Shown: piece by piece, positions 5,892-6,995 of the stretch
Layout of the letters: every line of letters begins with the position of its first letter
Position numbering within the stretch: the stretch's first letter is position 1
Assembly: GCA_003235605.1 (NCBI GenBank)
Contig: QJVU01000205.1
Location: forward strand, 1 to 6,995
DNA length: 6,995 nucleotides
Reading direction: 5' to 3'
DNA from: Planctomycetota bacterium
GTDB taxonomy: Bacteria; Planctomycetota; UBA1135; UBA2386
Program-made: the position numbers and the translations under genes
The notes under the pieces: generated by a model
Told to the model about the DNA's origin: nothing
What the model saw: only the letters and a program-made list of their open reading frames with translations
The model's database searches: none

Positions 5892-6995
5892 CTACCCGTC
5901 GAGGGCCGCGCGGACCGCTTCCCGCAGGACCTTGGTGCCGAAGTCGTCGATCGGGTGCAGGTTCATGGCAGCGATCTTCGAGTCCTTGCCGATCAGCAGG
6001 AGGTAGGGCACCCGTTCGATCCGGTAGCGGAGGGCGATGTCGCTGTCGAAGCCGTTGCCGGCGAATACCTGGGGCCAGGTGACGCCCAGCTTCTCGAGGT
6101 TCTTCGACAGCACCTGCCGGTCGCCATCCAGCGCGATGCCCAGGAGACTGAGCCCCTTGCTGCCGAACTCCTTCTGCGCCGCGCCGAGCGCCGGCAGGAG
6201 TTGCCGGCTGGTGGGGTCGTCGGAGGCCCAGAACACCAGCAGCAGCACCTTGCCCTTGTAGTCGGCGAGGGCGTGGCGCCTGTCGTCGAGGGAGCGCAGC
6301 TCGAAGTCGATGGGCGCGCCACCCGGCTTGAACTCGAACGTGCGCAGTCGGTCGCGAGCGATGCTGCCCCAGCGTGTCTTCGGAAACCGCTCCGCCAGCG
6401 CCTTGAGCTCCTGCTCGTAGGCTCCCTCGGGGAGGTCCTCCCGCTCGCGGGTTGCCAGCGAACGGTGCCAGAGCACCCTGGCCCGGCCGTCGTCGTCCTT
6501 GGCTTCCTTGTAGGCGGCCTCGAACACCTGCTGGCCCCGCTTCACCTCCACCAGCCGCGTCATCAGGAACGTGGCCACCTGCATGCGCTCGTCGAGACCT
6601 TGGGGCCGCTCGAGGGCGGCCTCGATCCAGCGACCACGTTCCCCCTGCATCCGCAGGCGCTGGGCCCATTCGGCGGCGCGGAGCAAGATCAGCACCGGTG
6701 CGGACCCCGCGTCCAGGGCTTTGAGCGTGGCCTTGGCCTGGTCCCGCTTCCGGAGCAGCAGGTAGGTGTTGACCAGCAGAAAGCGGGCGTCGAAGCGCTC
6801 GTTGCCCTTGGCTTCGTGGGCCAGGTACTCCTCGAGATCCTGGGCGTGCCTCAGGACCGCAGCTTCATGCTGTTCCCTGGTGGTCGCCTGCAGCAGACGC
6901 TGCTCGTGGTCGCGCACCAGGGTTTCCAGCGTTCGCTGCGGTGCGGGCTGCGCGGCAAGGCCGCCTGGCGCAGCGGCGGCCAGGAGGATCAGGGC
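5892..6995 (-). CDS. Exported TlpA/AhpC-like redoxin-fold protein lacking the CxxC, 5'-partial
   Basis: The frame runs from the TAG at 5892-5894 to the right edge, 367 residues visible. The first ATG/GTG-type start in view is the GTG at 6917, but the 26 codons before it read ALILLAAAAPGGLAAQPAPQ and onward: a signal-peptide hydrophobic core with an Ala-rich cleavage site. The real start is therefore outside the window and the protein is exported, probably to the periplasm. Counting visible residues from the edge, about 27-220 are helical and TPR-like (AKATLKALDAG, EQELKALAERFPKTRWG). A thioredoxin fold follows: APIDFELRSLDD (227-238), GKVLLLVFWASDDPTSR (248-264), SLLGIALDGD (283-292) and RVPYLLLIGKDSKI (328-341), which includes the cis-Pro at 330. 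Where TlpA proteins have WCGPC, this has DDPTS, so both cysteines are gone (Asp260, Ser263). Disulfide chemistry is thus unlikely; a binding or chaperone-like role is inferred. It is convergent with the membrane protein gene, 9 bp apart. Confidence 0.85.
   Translation of the reverse strand, partial: ALILLAAAAPGGLAAQPAPQRTLETLVRDHEQRLLQATTREQHEAAVLRHAQDLEEYLAHEAKGNERFDARFLLVNTYLLLRKRDQAKATLKALDAGSAPVLILLRAAEWAQRLRMQGERGRWIEAALERPQGLDERMQVATFLMTRLVEVKRGQQVFEAAYKEAKDDDGRARVLWHRSLATREREDLPEGAYEQELKALAERFPKTRWGSIARDRLRTFEFKPGGAPIDFELRSLDDRRHALADYKGKVLLLVFWASDDPTSRQLLPALGAAQKEFGSKGLSLLGIALDGDRQVLSKNLEKLGVTWPQVFAGNGFDSDIALRYRIERVPYLLLIGKDSKIAAMNLHPIDDFGTKVLREAVRAALDG

Noticed and set aside
4298..6082. 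A 594-codon + strand frame through ridA, the membrane protein and the redoxin gene
   Set aside because: It crosses three better-supported genes, is Arg/Gly/Pro/Ala-rich, and has no domain-like segment.
5725..6669. A 314-codon - strand frame overlapping the redoxin gene
   Set aside because: It is a frame-shifted reading of the redoxin gene and is Arg/Gly/Pro/Ala-rich; the redoxin frame carries the recognisable signal peptide and thioredoxin fold.
6915..6917. GTG at 6917 as the start of the redoxin gene
   Set aside because: The frame continues upstream to the window edge with a signal-peptide-like hydrophobic and Ala-rich sequence, so this codon is more likely an internal Val.

Overview
The window is dense, high-GC bacterial chromosome (G/C-rich by eye, with codon third positions mostly G or C), with six protein-coding genes in 7 kb and almost no intergenic space. 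I see no RNA genes, insertion sequences, CRISPR array, phage genes or other mobile-element signature. The mix fits a Planctomycetota-like or similar high-GC, Gram-negative, environmental lineage: a non-enzymatic-looking prenyltransferase-type toroid protein, an exported TlpA-like redoxin that has lost its CxxC, and housekeeping genes whose starts lack a clear Shine-Dalgarno sequence. That placement is an inference from gene style, not from a marker gene.

Layout, left to right. (1) <1-1451, +: C-terminal 482 codons of a protein with a helical, TPR-like N-terminal part and an alpha/alpha-toroid (prenyltransferase/squalene-oxidase repeat) domain; its start lies left of the window. (2) 1487-3712, -: ComEC/Rec2-type DNA-uptake channel with a C-terminal metallo-beta-lactamase-like domain, convergent with gene 1. 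(3) 3771-4259, +: coaD, phosphopantetheine adenylyltransferase, divergent from comEC across 58 bp. (4) 4374-4772, +: RidA-family imine/enamine deaminase. (5) 4776-5882, +: polytopic membrane protein of unknown function, starting 3 bp after the ridA stop. (6) 5892->6995, -: exported protein with a signal peptide, a helical-repeat middle and a TlpA/AhpC-like thioredoxin fold, convergent with gene 5 (9 bp apart); its start lies right of the window.

Functionally the genes look like unrelated neighbours rather than one system: DNA uptake (comEC), coenzyme A synthesis (coaD) and metabolite damage control (ridA), plus three proteins of unknown role. coaD, ridA and the membrane protein share a strand and may be co-transcribed; the 3-bp ridA-membrane protein spacing is the strongest operon signal. 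I did not find a convincing new biological system. The points most worth a second look are the redox-dead thioredoxin fold, the Cys-rich membrane protein coupled to ridA, the possible lipoprotein-like extension of RidA, and a perfect 14-bp tandem duplication spanning the stop codon of gene 1.
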